From contig NZ_AP024885.1 of NCBI RefSeq assembly GCF_024346975.1, positions 744,001 to 808,000 on the forward strand: a DNA stretch of 64,000 bases. Reading direction: 5' to 3'. Position numbers and translations under genes: made by a program. Below the pieces are notes generated by a model, which searched no databases, was not told the origin of the DNA, and saw nothing but the letters and a program-made list of their open reading frames with translations. Below, in pieces: positions 24,749 to 33,223 of this stretch (its first letter is position 1; every line of letters begins with the position of its first letter). Origin of the DNA: Vibrio neonatus (GTDB lineage Bacteria > Pseudomonadota > Gammaproteobacteria > Enterobacterales > Vibrionaceae).

Positions 24749-27517
24749 ATGAACAAGAATATTTTAGCCATATTAATTGGGCTTGCATTGGTCGGTTGTA
24801 ACGACTCAACTACAGACAACGACACAGCTGATACCCCTGATAATTCAATTCCAGCTACACCAATTGAACCTGCTAATCCAGTGACTCCTCCTGGAGATGA
24901 AAACCCAGGCGACGAAAATCCGGGTGAAGAAAACCCGGGCGAAGAGAACCCAGGTGAAGAAAATCCTGGTGAAGGAACTCCTGAAGAACCACCTGTAGAA
25001 GTAGAATCAGATGTTCCTTCTGTATCAGCTATGCCTGAAGGTGTTAAAACGCTACTGACTTCTGATCCTGCTGAGTGTACAGAAACTGTTTCAGAAATTG
25101 ATATGAATGAAACCGCACTAGCTGCTGGTACTGTAATTTGTATCGAAGATGGCACTTATACCGAAGCAAACCTTAAGTTTGGTGGTATTGGTACTGAAGA
25201 AGCGCCAATCAAAGTTCGTGCTGTGACTCCTGGTGAAGTAATCATCACTGGTGAAGCTAAAGTTGTTATGGGCGGTGAGCACGTTCAACTACACGGCCTT
25301 GTTTTCGATGGTCCTGAAAGCTCAAGCAGCAAGCTACTAGAGACACGCTTTGGCTCTGACGAAATGTGTAACCATTGTCGTATTTCAGAAAACGTATTCC
25401 TTAATGTTGATGGCGACCAAAACCTAACTAGCGATAGCTCAGACAATGGTGTTTGGATTGCACTATACGGTCAACATAACTGGCTTGATCACAACATTTT
25501 CAGTGGTAAAACAACGGGTAACCCAATGGTTTCCTTACTACGTGAAAGTGGACTAATGGATGAAGGCAATGGTGGCCTAGCTGAGTACACCACTGTTTAT
25601 GCCAACTACTTTGCAAACCGTCCACCAACAAACGGTAAATTGTACGCAGGCAGCAGTGACAATGACTACGAAGCAATTCGTACTGGTCTAAGTGAAACTC
25701 ACCACTATGCAGGTAACTCATTTATCGTGGGTAACTTATTTGAGCGTATTCAAGGTGAAGCGGAAGTTATTTCAAACAAAGCATCAAACAACGTAATCGC
25801 ACAAAACACAGTACGTAACAGCTACGGTTCAATCACCAACCGTCACGGCAACCACAACAACGTTTCAAATAACTTTGTGTTCGGTGATGGTAACCCTTAC
25901 GCAGGTGGTTTAAGACTGGTAGATGATGGTCATATCGTGGCTAACAACTACATTGAAGGTGCGCGTTATAAATCATCCACTCACCACGGCGGTATTGTTC
26001 TACTAGGTGGCGACGGTTCTGGTGATGGTGGTAATGGCTACCAGCAATTAGAAAATGTACATGTTGCATTTAACACAGTGGTAGACAGCGTTAATAGTAT
26101 CAATATTGATGGTGGCGGTAAGTCTGACCAACCTAATCAAATTTACTTTGCCAACAACATCGTTGATCAAGCTATCGGTCCAGTATACGTTGGTACTGAC
26201 CGCGGTTGGGCAAGTGACTCTGTTGTTGTAGGTAACATCGTAAATGGTGATTCATTTGCTGATACTGACAACGTTTCAGGTTCTACTGCTAGTGTTGATC
26301 TAGCAAAAGGAATTGATGGTCTATACCGTCCTTCAGAGTCTTCAAGCATCGATGCGACTGAATACGATAAAGGTGAGTTTGCAGCAATTTCTATCGATAT
26401 GGATGGCCTTGCACGTAACGAAGCGACTCTAGCGGGTGCGGATGATGTGACCAATGGTACTCCACTACTTGAGCCACTAACTTATGCTGATGTAGGTCCT
26501 AAATCTTACGACTTTGAGAAGCCTGCAGCTATCATCAACGAAGTAGCAATTGAAAACTACGCATTTGTTGATGGAACAGAAGGTTGGTCTGGCAACGCAT
26601 CAACGACTAACGTTGATACATTCAGCTACGGTTCAAGCTTAGTAGTTGAAGGTAGTGACCAAGGCGCATCACAAACAGTGGCTCTTTTAGCGAACACACC
26701 ACATGCAGTATCTGCTTTTGTTAAAGGTAAATACAACATTACTGTAGGTGAGCACAGCTTTGACGGTGACGCTTCTGATAGTGAGTACCAACTGGTTATC
26801 CATGAGTTCACAACTGGCTCTGAAACTTCAGCGGATCTATCTCTAGCACTAGCTGACGAAGTGACATTAGATGCAGGCATCGTTGATGGCGACCTAGGTC
26901 AATGGCGTGCTGACGGTGGTAGCAGTGATGTTTGGGTTTCAAGAGAAGGTAGCAGCGAAGGTCTAGGTGATGTAGGTAGCTCTGGCGACTCAGCATTTAC
27001 TGACGAAGGTGGTTCAAGTGGTTCTGCTCGTGTTCGCTTTAAGTCTGGCGAAGCAGTATACAACTTTGATTCTAAGCCTGGCCTAAGCCAACAAGTGTCT
27101 GGTATTCCAACAGGTACAGACATGACATTCAGCCTGTACTACTGTGATAACAAAGGCGATGACTCTGCATCAACTCTACACTACGGTGTTGAAGATAGCG
27201 ATGGCCTAGTTATTGCGGAAGCAAGAGCACATGTGAGAGACCTAGACGACGCACCTGAAGGCAGTGTTAAAGATTGCTTTAAGCAAGTAACTGTTGATTT
27301 CAATAGCGGTTCACACACTGATGTTAACGTATTTGCCTACATGGAAATCGATACTGAAACCTTCACTCAAGAAGAGTTAGAAGCTCTAGTAGAAAGTGAC
27401 AAAGAACTAGAAGTTCGCCTAGATGAGTTCGCTCTAACGTACCAAGGTACACCAGCATCTGACTCAAAAGCATACTTTGATGAAGTTCGCATCATCAACC
27501 GTGTAAACGCAAAATAA
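24749..27517 (+). CDS. PL6-family polysaccharide lyase lipoprotein, probable alginate lyase
   Basis: 922 residues. A lipoprotein signal ends in LVGC, Cys17. An acidic linker with ENPGE repeats covers about 49-77. The chondroitinase-B/PL6 beta-helix spans about 110-600. Catalytic Lys344 and Arg365 (21 apart) and Ca2+ ligands Glu337 and Glu339 match the spacing in chondroitinase B (K250, R271, E243, E245). Two beta-sandwich-like modules of unknown type follow (about 600-700 and 700-922). It should cleave alginate by beta-elimination at the cell surface. ATG 24749 follows GAGAGGA; the frame opens earlier at 24665. Codon use is strongly biased, suggesting high expression. Confidence 0.88.
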   Translation: MNKNILAILIGLALVGCNDSTTDNDTADTPDNSIPATPIEPANPVTPPGDENPGDENPGEENPGEENPGEENPGEGTPEEPPVEVESDVPSVSAMPEGVKTLLTSDPAECTETVSEIDMNETALAAGTVICIEDGTYTEANLKFGGIGTEEAPIKVRAVTPGEVIITGEAKVVMGGEHVQLHGLVFDGPESSSSKLLETRFGSDEMCNHCRISENVFLNVDGDQNLTSDSSDNGVWIALYGQHNWLDHNIFSGKTTGNPMVSLLRESGLMDEGNGGLAEYTTVYANYFANRPPTNGKLYAGSSDNDYEAIRTGLSETHHYAGNSFIVGNLFERIQGEAEVISNKASNNVIAQNTVRNSYGSITNRHGNHNNVSNNFVFGDGNPYAGGLRLVDDGHIVANNYIEGARYKSSTHHGGIVLLGGDGSGDGGNGYQQLENVHVAFNTVVDSVNSINIDGGGKSDQPNQIYFANNIVDQAIGPVYVGTDRGWASDSVVVGNIVNGDSFADTDNVSGSTASVDLAKGIDGLYRPSESSSIDATEYDKGEFAAISIDMDGLARNEATLAGADDVTNGTPLLEPLTYADVGPKSYDFEKPAAIINEVAIENYAFVDGTEGWSGNASTTNVDTFSYGSSLVVEGSDQGASQTVALLANTPHAVSAFVKGKYNITVGEHSFDGDASDSEYQLVIHEFTTGSETSADLSLALADEVTLDAGIVDGDLGQWRADGGSSDVWVSREGSSEGLGDVGSSGDSAFTDEGGSSGSARVRFKSGEAVYNFDSKPGLSQQVSGIPTGTDMTFSLYYCDNKGDDSASTLHYGVEDSDGLVIAEARAHVRDLDDAPEGSVKDCFKQVTVDFNSGSHTDVNVFAYMEIDTETFTQEELEALVESDKELEVRLDEFALTYQGTPASDSKAYFDEVRIINRVNAK
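24889..24978 (+). repeat. 15-bp tandem repeat encoding ENPGE linker
   Basis: Six imperfect 15-base units of the type AAYCCRGGYGAAGAA lie inside the lyase gene. Each encodes one pentapeptide (N-P-G-E/D-E). Because units are multiples of three, copy-number change would alter linker length without a frameshift. Confidence 0.8.
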
Positions 27518-27554
27518 GTAACTCTGCTTAGTAAAAATTAATTTACGCTAGCTT

Positions 27555-27586
27555 AGCCCCTTCGATTACCGAAGGGGCTTTTTTTT
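27555..27586 (+). terminator. Terminator after PL6 lyase
   Basis: Stem AGCCCCTTCG / CGAAGGGGCT with a 5-base loop followed by a run of eight T, 37 bases after the stop. Confidence 0.95.
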
Positions 27587-27834
27587 ATTTTGGGGTATCT
27601 CCTTCATGTTGAGGATGACATTAGGTAGGTAAGTGCTACAAACATGTACTGACTACGATGGATTGACGCCATCCTATTCCATGATCTGTTTTCAAGGGCC
27701 GTTCTTATAAATCCACTACCCAGTTAGTATTTTTCAGCCACTCTTGCCCTTAAGTTTAAGCTTTTTTCCTTGGCTATTTATAACCACTTCAACGCAGTGC
27801 TTGGTATAATGATCTTTTTATTCGAGAACAGATC
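27587..27834. other. Intergenic region before DUF3859-like gene
   Basis: About 250 bases with no ORF, repeat or hairpin that I can support; it should contain the promoter of the next gene. Confidence 0.4.
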
Positions 27835-28272
27835 TTGGCTAAACGCACACCTATCGTCGAAATAACCTCATACGGCACCTATTCACATTGGGATGCCAGT
27901 GCCAAAGAACTGCCTAAAATTACTCAGTTCACCAATACAGTGACTGCCGAAGAAGGGGTGGAGTTTGGTTTTATTGTTAACATCAAAAAAGCCAAAGGAA
28001 GCTTGCTGAATTACTGTATTTATCATCCGGGTATCATCAATAAGAAAGGCGTAGTATTAGCCCCGTTTGATGGAGAGATTTATGTGCGCAGTAACGATTG
28101 GGACTTCTATTTAGGAGACACAGTACAACTGCTGCATCCGGTGGACGGTTTGGAAAGCAATCTAGGTGAATGGCGTATGGAGCTGCAAATGCAAGGTAAG
28201 ACCATCGCCGAGAAAACCTTTAACGTTGTGGGTCGTGATCAAGCTCAGTTTTGGAAGCAACGAGGTTATTAG
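27835..28272 (+). CDS. DUF3859-like conserved protein
   Basis: 145 residues, soluble, no signal peptide, likely all-beta (alternating hydrophobic strands throughout, ending EKTFNVVGRDQAQFWKQRGY). The start AKRTPIVEITSYGTYSHWDA resembles proteins annotated DUF3859; I recall no known function. The start codon is TTG 27835, with a modest purine-rich stretch (GAGAACAGA) before it. No ATG exists upstream in frame near it. It stands alone between two terminators. Confidence 0.7.
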   Translation: MAKRTPIVEITSYGTYSHWDASAKELPKITQFTNTVTAEEGVEFGFIVNIKKAKGSLLNYCIYHPGIINKKGVVLAPFDGEIYVRSNDWDFYLGDTVQLLHPVDGLESNLGEWRMELQMQGKTIAEKTFNVVGRDQAQFWKQRGY

Positions 28273-28398
28273 TTAGGGCTTTGAAAGGTGTGCTCTAGCG
28301 GCAGGCTAAAGGAAGCCGTGCAGGGTTAGTCGTGGGCTAGAGGCAGTTCTGAGTACCGAGTACAGTTTTGTGCTATAGAAAAGCATACATAATAAAAA

Positions 28399-28427
28399 AG
28401 CCCAGTGCTTCAAAGAAGCACTGGGCT
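28399..28427 (-). terminator. Terminator after GarR/YihU-type reductase
   Basis: 12-bp stem AGCCCAGTGCTT / AAGCACTGGGCT with a 5-base loop, followed on the minus strand by TTTTTTATT. Confidence 0.93.
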
Positions 28428-28462
28428 AAATTATGTAAAACCGTTAAGGTTTTATCTTCTAA

Positions 28463-29344
28463 TTACTTCTTAAGGTTAGTGAAGTAGTCGAAGATTACTG
28501 GTACGTCGTTGTTACCCATGCCTGCATCAACAGCAGCTTGTAGGCTAGTAGAAGTACCTTGAGCGATTAGAGACTCAGTACCAAGCTCTTCACAAAGTGC
28601 TAGGAAGTAACCAAGGTCTTTGTTTGCGTTAGCAACAGAGAAACCTAGTTTTTCTTCGCCATCTACAGCGTAGAATTTACAGAACTGCATGAATGGAGAG
28701 TTAGATGGACCAGCTGACATGATGTCAAATAGTTGTTGGCCATCAACACCAGCAAGTTTAGCTACTGCGAATGCTTGAGACATAGTCGCAACAGTAGTCA
28801 TGCCCATGAAGTTGTTAACTAGTTTAGTTACGTGACCTGAACCTAGAGTACCTAGGTGGAATACGTTTTCACCTTGCTCGTCTAGAAGAGGCTTAACTTT
28901 GTTGAAAGTATCGATGTCGCCAGCAGCCATGATGTTTAGTAGACCATCTTTAGCGTGTGCAGGAGTACGACCTAGAGGAGCATCGATCATGCCAGCGCCT
29001 TTAGCTGCTAGATCAGCACCGATTTTCTTAGTAGAAGCAGGGATAGAAGTACCGAAGTCGATAAGAGTAGCGCCTTCTTTGATACCTGCTAGAAGACCGT
29101 CTTCACCGTAAACGATTTTCTCAACAACTGCAGAAGTTGTAAGACAAAGCTCTACAACGTCACTTGCTGCTGCTAGTTCTTTAGCTGAAGTAAATTGTGT
29201 TGCGTTACCACGAGCAAGAACAGCATCAACTGCGTCTTGGTTAAGATCCATTACGTTTACTTGGTAACCGCGTGTTTGTAGGTTTTCAACCATGTTGCCG
29301 CCCATAAGGCCAAGGCCGATGAAACCAATTACAGGTTTAGTCAT
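28463..29344 (-). CDS. NAD(P)-dependent beta-hydroxyacid dehydrogenase (GarR/YihU type)
   Basis: 293 residues of the 3-hydroxyisobutyrate dehydrogenase / tartronate-semialdehyde reductase family. The dinucleotide motif GLGLMGGNM is at 10-18, the catalytic Lys174 in GSGHVTKLVNN. The usual substrate loop DAPVSGG is replaced by DAPLGRTP (121-128), a GRT motif I associate with sulfolactaldehyde reductase YihU, implying a different acid group. Codon use is strongly biased to a small set, as in highly expressed genes. In alginate-using vibrios a member of this family reduces DEH to 2-keto-3-deoxygluconate, and the neighbouring PL6 lyase makes that the leading guess; semialdehyde reductase activity is the alternative. 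Confidence 0.85.
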   Translation of the reverse strand: MTKPVIGFIGLGLMGGNMVENLQTRGYQVNVMDLNQDAVDAVLARGNATQFTSAKELAAASDVVELCLTTSAVVEKIVYGEDGLLAGIKEGATLIDFGTSIPASTKKIGADLAAKGAGMIDAPLGRTPAHAKDGLLNIMAAGDIDTFNKVKPLLDEQGENVFHLGTLGSGHVTKLVNNFMGMTTVATMSQAFAVAKLAGVDGQQLFDIMSAGPSNSPFMQFCKFYAVDGEEKLGFSVANANKDLGYFLALCEELGTESLIAQGTSTSLQAAVDAGMGNNDVPVIFDYFTNLKK

Positions 29345-29642
29345 GTCTAACTCCGAAATATACTATTGTATGATTATATAGACTGAGAGGATATACGTCT
29401 GACCCAATTTAATCAATCCTAGATTTGTAAGAAATGCCGTCTAAGTTCAAAGTTTTTAAAAAATGATTGAAAATGCCCGGCAGACTAATAAAAATCACCC
29501 ATTTATAGAGTAATAAAACTAAAAAAACCGCGCTGTCTGTCCTGAAATCTAGCGCGTTGTGACTTAGCTTAATTCACTCCATATCAGCGCTATTAACCAT
29601 ACTAAAGGATCAGCGTTTTTGCTGTATCGGATAACAAAAAAG
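29345..29642. other. Intergenic region between reductase and LysR genes
   Basis: About 300 bases. It holds the LysR terminator at 29521-29562 and, nearer the reductase, its promoter region. No GntR-like operator was found here. Confidence 0.45.
29521..29562 (-). terminator. Terminator after LysR gene
   Basis: On the minus strand a GC-rich stem (CGCGCT / AGCGCG) with a long loop is followed by seven T. It lies about 80 bases after the LysR stop. Confidence 0.7.
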
Positions 29643-30578
29643 TTAAAGGAGAACGCTGTTATCTAGTATATGTTTCACCACCAGATCTTCTAATACGGTG
29701 TGCGTTTTTTGTCTAAAGTAGTCGCGAAGTAAACGGACTGTAGGAGTGATTGACTGCCGACTTGGGCATACAAGCCACAATTCAGTGGGAGTAGGCTTAT
29801 AATTAGGCAGTACATTGATGACGTTTCCTTGTAAAAGATCATCGGCCATATCAAGACAAGATTTAATGGCGAAACCATGCCCTGATACGCACCAACGTCG
29901 CACTAAATCACCATCGTTAGAGGCGCGATTACCCGCCAGTTTTATTTTTACGCTCTGCTCATTTTGGGTAAATTGCCATTCATTTTGCAGCATATCGCCA
30001 AGTTGGTAGAACAGCCCATTATGCTGTTTCAAATCCTCTAAGGTTTTTGGCGTGCCATGCTTAGAAAGGTAGCTTGGAGCCGCGCACAAAATACGTGGCA
30101 CAGTGCAGATTTTAAAGCCATACATGCTGGCATCTGTTGGGTGACCGTAACGCAGTGCTATATCCACCGAATCTCGATAAAAATCAATATTACTGTCGCT
30201 AATATTGCTGCGTAATTTGACTTGTGGATGCTCTAGCAGGAGTTCATCAATCCAAGGAGTCACAACATTGCGCCCTAAGTCTGAGGATAGGGCGATGCGG
30301 ATCTCGCCAGTTAAGACTTCATGGTCTTCTTGCACATTTAATTTGGCGTTTTCTAGCAGGTTTAAGGCTTGCTTACATTGCGGCATATAACGCTCGCCTG
30401 CAGGTGATAATCTAAGTTGGCGAGTGGTTCGAATAAACAGCTCTATTCCAAGAGATTTCTCTACTCGTTTGATTGCCGCGCTGGCGGTGGCTATTTGCAT
30501 GTCTAGGCTATTTGCCGCCGCAGTGATGCTACGTAGTTCAGCTACTTTTAAGATAACGTGCAGATCGTTGAGAAGCAT
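29643..30578 (-). CDS. LysR-family transcriptional regulator
   Basis: 311 residues. An N-terminal winged helix (MLLNDLHVILKVAELRSITAAA onward, HTH about 13-35) is followed by a LysR substrate-binding domain. TTG 30590 opens the frame earlier, but ATG 30578 gives the family-typical start. It is transcribed in the same direction as the reductase gene 300 bases downstream, with its own terminator between. It may regulate the reductase or act elsewhere; effector unknown. Confidence 0.88.
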   Translation of the reverse strand: MLLNDLHVILKVAELRSITAAANSLDMQIATASAAIKRVEKSLGIELFIRTTRQLRLSPAGERYMPQCKQALNLLENAKLNVQEDHEVLTGEIRIALSSDLGRNVVTPWIDELLLEHPQVKLRSNISDSNIDFYRDSVDIALRYGHPTDASMYGFKICTVPRILCAAPSYLSKHGTPKTLEDLKQHNGLFYQLGDMLQNEWQFTQNEQSVKIKLAGNRASNDGDLVRRWCVSGHGFAIKSCLDMADDLLQGNVINVLPNYKPTPTELWLVCPSRQSITPTVRLLRDYFRQKTHTVLEDLVVKHILDNSVLL

Positions 30579-30692
30579 ATATTCAACCAAGGATAGTAAA
30601 TGTCAGCTCTATTATAGAGCGATTGATTGAATCAACAACATCAGCCGAGTTGTACACCCATTGTTGGCTGTTCGTTTTGTAGAAGCGGATTA

Positions 30693-30852
30693 TACCAATC
30701 GTACTAAATAACTGGTCATTCTAGCTTGTTAAAATACTCGATAACGGCGTTAGAATTTTTGATTGTAGAATAACTACTTATCGAAAAATTCTGCCTTGTT
30801 CTCGAACATTTTTCCTGCGCTAGTTCTGATCACTTACTTAGTGTGATTGGTA
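30693..30852. repeat. MITE-like palindromic repeat, copy 2
   Basis: About 160 bases, over 90% identical by eye to 216-373, with two single-base insertions relative to copy 1. Terminal inverted repeats begin TACCAATC at both ends. Its right end lies directly beside the stop codon of the RecX-like gene, so the element forms the 3-prime untranslated sequence of that gene and, given its long self-complementarity, may serve as its terminator or mRNA-end hairpin. Confidence 0.8.
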
Positions 30853-31713
30853 TTATTCTTGCGCTTCACTTAAGGCGAACTTGATCTCTTCACTGGAAAA
30901 CCCTTTACGCATCAGCATGGCATAGGCTTTGCTTCTTTGTTTAAAATCATTCAGATCATAGGATTTTTTTTGCAGTTGCTCTAAACATGAACCATAGAAA
31001 TCGATAGTACCGTCAAGGCAGGCTTTCTCAACAAACGTATCAAGGTCGCTAATGTCTATTTTTCGTAATTTAAGCTCCTGACGAATCACGGTTAGCCCTT
31101 TGCCTTTTCGCACATATTTAAGCACTTCTTTTTCTAAATCGACTTTGGCCGCTTTGATCTCTAAATTGCTTTGCAGCTGATGGCTCTGTGGATGCTGATT
31201 GATTGCCACTTGAATATCTTGGTAGGAGAAGCCGCGTTTTTGTAGCGTCGCCACCAGTTTTTCTCGGCTGATGGTAAAGTCATGATATTGGCTGTTGATG
31301 CGTTCGATAGCCAGTGTTTGCTCATCGATATTACGTTGCTGTTTAACCTTATCAATGGCTTCTAAAATGACGTTTTCCGGTACACCTTTTTTTTTGAGTT
31401 TCTCGATAATGTATTTAGAGGCGTATTCATTGCTAAATGATTGCTCAGCAAACTGTTCGGCAAATACCGCATCCGATTTTAGATAACCAAAACCCCGCAA
31501 ACTCTCTATTGTGCTATCAATCCACTGTTGATTGTCGGTCTTGATGCGCAGTTTTGCCAGTAATTCGCTTTCGGTCATATCACGCTGGGTAAGATGCCAC
31601 ATAGCCGAATTCATTACGCTCTCTTGGCGTGTGGCTTTTCTTATGCCGTTACCGTTTTTTTCATGATTCACAATCTTATTCCTATTGGTACTACTGGCGA
31701 TATCATAGTGCAT
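30853..31713 (-). CDS. RecX-like regulatory protein
   Basis: 286 residues, all-helical, built of RecX-type three-helix repeats: AMWHLTQRDMTESELLAKLRIK, GFGYLKSDAVFAEQFAEQSFSN, KKKGVPENVILEAI, then LQKRGFSYQDIQVAIN and MLRKGFSSEEIKFAL-like endings (here MLMRKGFSSEEIKFAL). This is the RecX fold, but it is about twice the length of canonical RecX (~150) and is not beside recA. RecX modulates RecA filaments; whether this paralogue does is unknown. The first 30 residues are polar and may not be part of the fold; Met34 is an alternative start. Confidence 0.72.
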   Translation of the reverse strand: MHYDIASSTNRNKIVNHEKNGNGIRKATRQESVMNSAMWHLTQRDMTESELLAKLRIKTDNQQWIDSTIESLRGFGYLKSDAVFAEQFAEQSFSNEYASKYIIEKLKKKGVPENVILEAIDKVKQQRNIDEQTLAIERINSQYHDFTISREKLVATLQKRGFSYQDIQVAINQHPQSHQLQSNLEIKAAKVDLEKEVLKYVRKGKGLTVIRQELKLRKIDISDLDTFVEKACLDGTIDFYGSCLEQLQKKSYDLNDFKQRSKAYAMLMRKGFSSEEIKFALSEAQE

Positions 31714-31777
31714 CTTGGGGTGAGTTGCAGATGGTTTAAAGTGTGCTTTTTGCTGATAAAGAAATGAGCAAAATAAA

Positions 31778-31799
31778 AGGGGAACCGACTGGTTCCCCT
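31778..31799 (-). terminator. Terminator after transaldolase
   Basis: 10-bp stem AGGGGAACCG-like arms (AGGGGAACC / GGTTCCCCT), followed on the minus strand by TTTTATTTT, 35 bases after the tal stop. Confidence 0.9.
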
Positions 31800-31833
31800 G
31801 ATGATTTGAATTTAGTTGAGCGCTAAAGGTTGA

Positions 31834-32784
31834 TTATAGTTTAGCTTCAATCATGGCTTCTAGTTTGCCTTGGTCAATAGCGAAGTTGCGAATACCTTCC
31901 GCCAGTTTCTCGACTGCCATTGCATCTTGGTTGTGCTCCCAAAGGAACTCAGAATGTGTCATAGCAGCAGGACGCTCTTTGGTGCCGTTAGAGTCGATAA
32001 GTTTCTCAACCACGTCACCTTGCGCATCTTCTAGGTCTTGTAGCAGGTTAGGGCTAATCGTTAGACGATCACAGCCAGCGAGTTCAAGAATCTCACCGAT
32101 ATTACGGAAGCTTGCGCCCATTACTACAGTTTTGTAGCCATGTTCTTTGTAGTAGTTGTAGATAGTAGAAACAGACAGTACGCCAGGATCTTCAGAAGGT
32201 TCGAAGTCACGGCCTTCTTTTGCTTTATACCAATCCATAATACGGCCAACGAAAGGCGAGATTAGGAAGACATTTGCTTCGGCACATGCACGCGCTTGAG
32301 CAAAAGAGAACAATAGCGTTAGGTTACAGTTGATGCCTTCTTTTTCTAGGATTTCCGCCGCGCGGATACCTTGCCAAGTTGAAGCCAGTTTGATCAAAAT
32401 ACGGTCATTGCTGATGCCCGCATCGTTGTACATTTTGATCAGTTGACGCGCTTTTGCCACGCTACCTTCTGTATCGTAAGAAAGACGAGCATCCACTTCT
32501 GTTGAAATGCGTCCTGGTACTACTTTTAGGATTTCTTTACCGATGTTAACTGCAAGCATGTCGCAAGTGTCTTGTACTTGCTGTGCTTTATCAGTGCTCT
32601 GATTTTTTGCGTATTCGATAGAAGCGTCAATCAAAGGTGCATATTCTGCAATTTGCGCCGCTTTAAGGATAAGAGAAGGGTTCGTTGTTGCGTCTTCAGG
32701 GGTGTATTTGCTGATCGCTTCAATATCACCAGTATCTGCAACAACTGTGGTTAGTTTACGAAGTTGCTCTAACTTATTGCTCAT
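31834..32784 (-). CDS. tal: Transaldolase
   Basis: 316-residue TIM-barrel enzyme of the non-oxidative pentose phosphate pathway, transferring dihydroxyacetone from sedoheptulose 7-phosphate to glyceraldehyde 3-phosphate. The Schiff-base lysine is Lys132 in [12 protein letters not shown], and TTNPSLIL stands at 33-40. Length equals that of E. coli TalB. It is divergent from a SorC-type sugar regulator across 439 bases, which suggests regulation by it. Transketolase is not in the window. Confidence 0.97.
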   Translation of the reverse strand: MSNKLEQLRKLTTVVADTGDIEAISKYTPEDATTNPSLILKAAQIAEYAPLIDASIEYAKNQSTDKAQQVQDTCDMLAVNIGKEILKVVPGRISTEVDARLSYDTEGSVAKARQLIKMYNDAGISNDRILIKLASTWQGIRAAEILEKEGINCNLTLLFSFAQARACAEANVFLISPFVGRIMDWYKAKEGRDFEPSEDPGVLSVSTIYNYYKEHGYKTVVMGASFRNIGEILELAGCDRLTISPNLLQDLEDAQGDVVEKLIDSNGTKERPAAMTHSEFLWEHNQDAMAVEKLAEGIRNFAIDQGKLEAMIEAKL

Positions 32785-33223
32785 AATCGAATGTCCTTTA
32801 AATGGGCTCTATTACGCCAGTGGCAGTCTTAAATTTGAATCATTGTTCATCAGTTGCTCAGTCTATTATCGCTAGAATAGATAGCATTTGCTCAACTGAT
32901 TAGGAAACTTAACTCAAAGAGCATATGTCGTATGCTTGAGTATTTGATATGAATTATACTTATCTGTTCTAGATCTAAAGTCAACGCCTCAAACAAAGAT
33001 ATACCAAGTTAACGGCACCTTTATCGCTCATAGGGTGTAAAAACATGAGCTATAGCGTGATTCTGTGCATTATTTGAACCAGATTGAGTTTTCTTATCAA
33101 TTTTGCTGGCTCGATCATTTGTAATGGTTGTGAGCGTATGTACTATATCCGCATGCGCTGTGTCCGGTGGTTGCTGATAGTGCTCTGCTTGCGCTTATTA
33201 TCCATTCATTTTAGGGGGTATTT
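32785..33223. other. Divergent intergenic region tal / SorC-type regulator
   Basis: 439 bases without an ORF. It contains the inverted repeat at 32913-32940 and presumably both promoters. Confidence 0.5.
32913..32940. promoter_or_regulatory. Inverted repeat between tal and SorC-type regulator gene
   Basis: CTCAA-AGA-GCATA ... TATGC-TTGAG pairs 10 bases on each side of TGTCG with one 3-base bulge. It may be the operator of the SorC-type regulator or a structured leader of tal. Confidence 0.35.

Noticed and set aside
24613..25155. Minus-strand 180-residue frame rich in Ser-Pro-Gly repeats
   Set aside because: It is the antisense of the ENPGE repeat region of the lyase gene; repeats keep the antisense frame open by chance.
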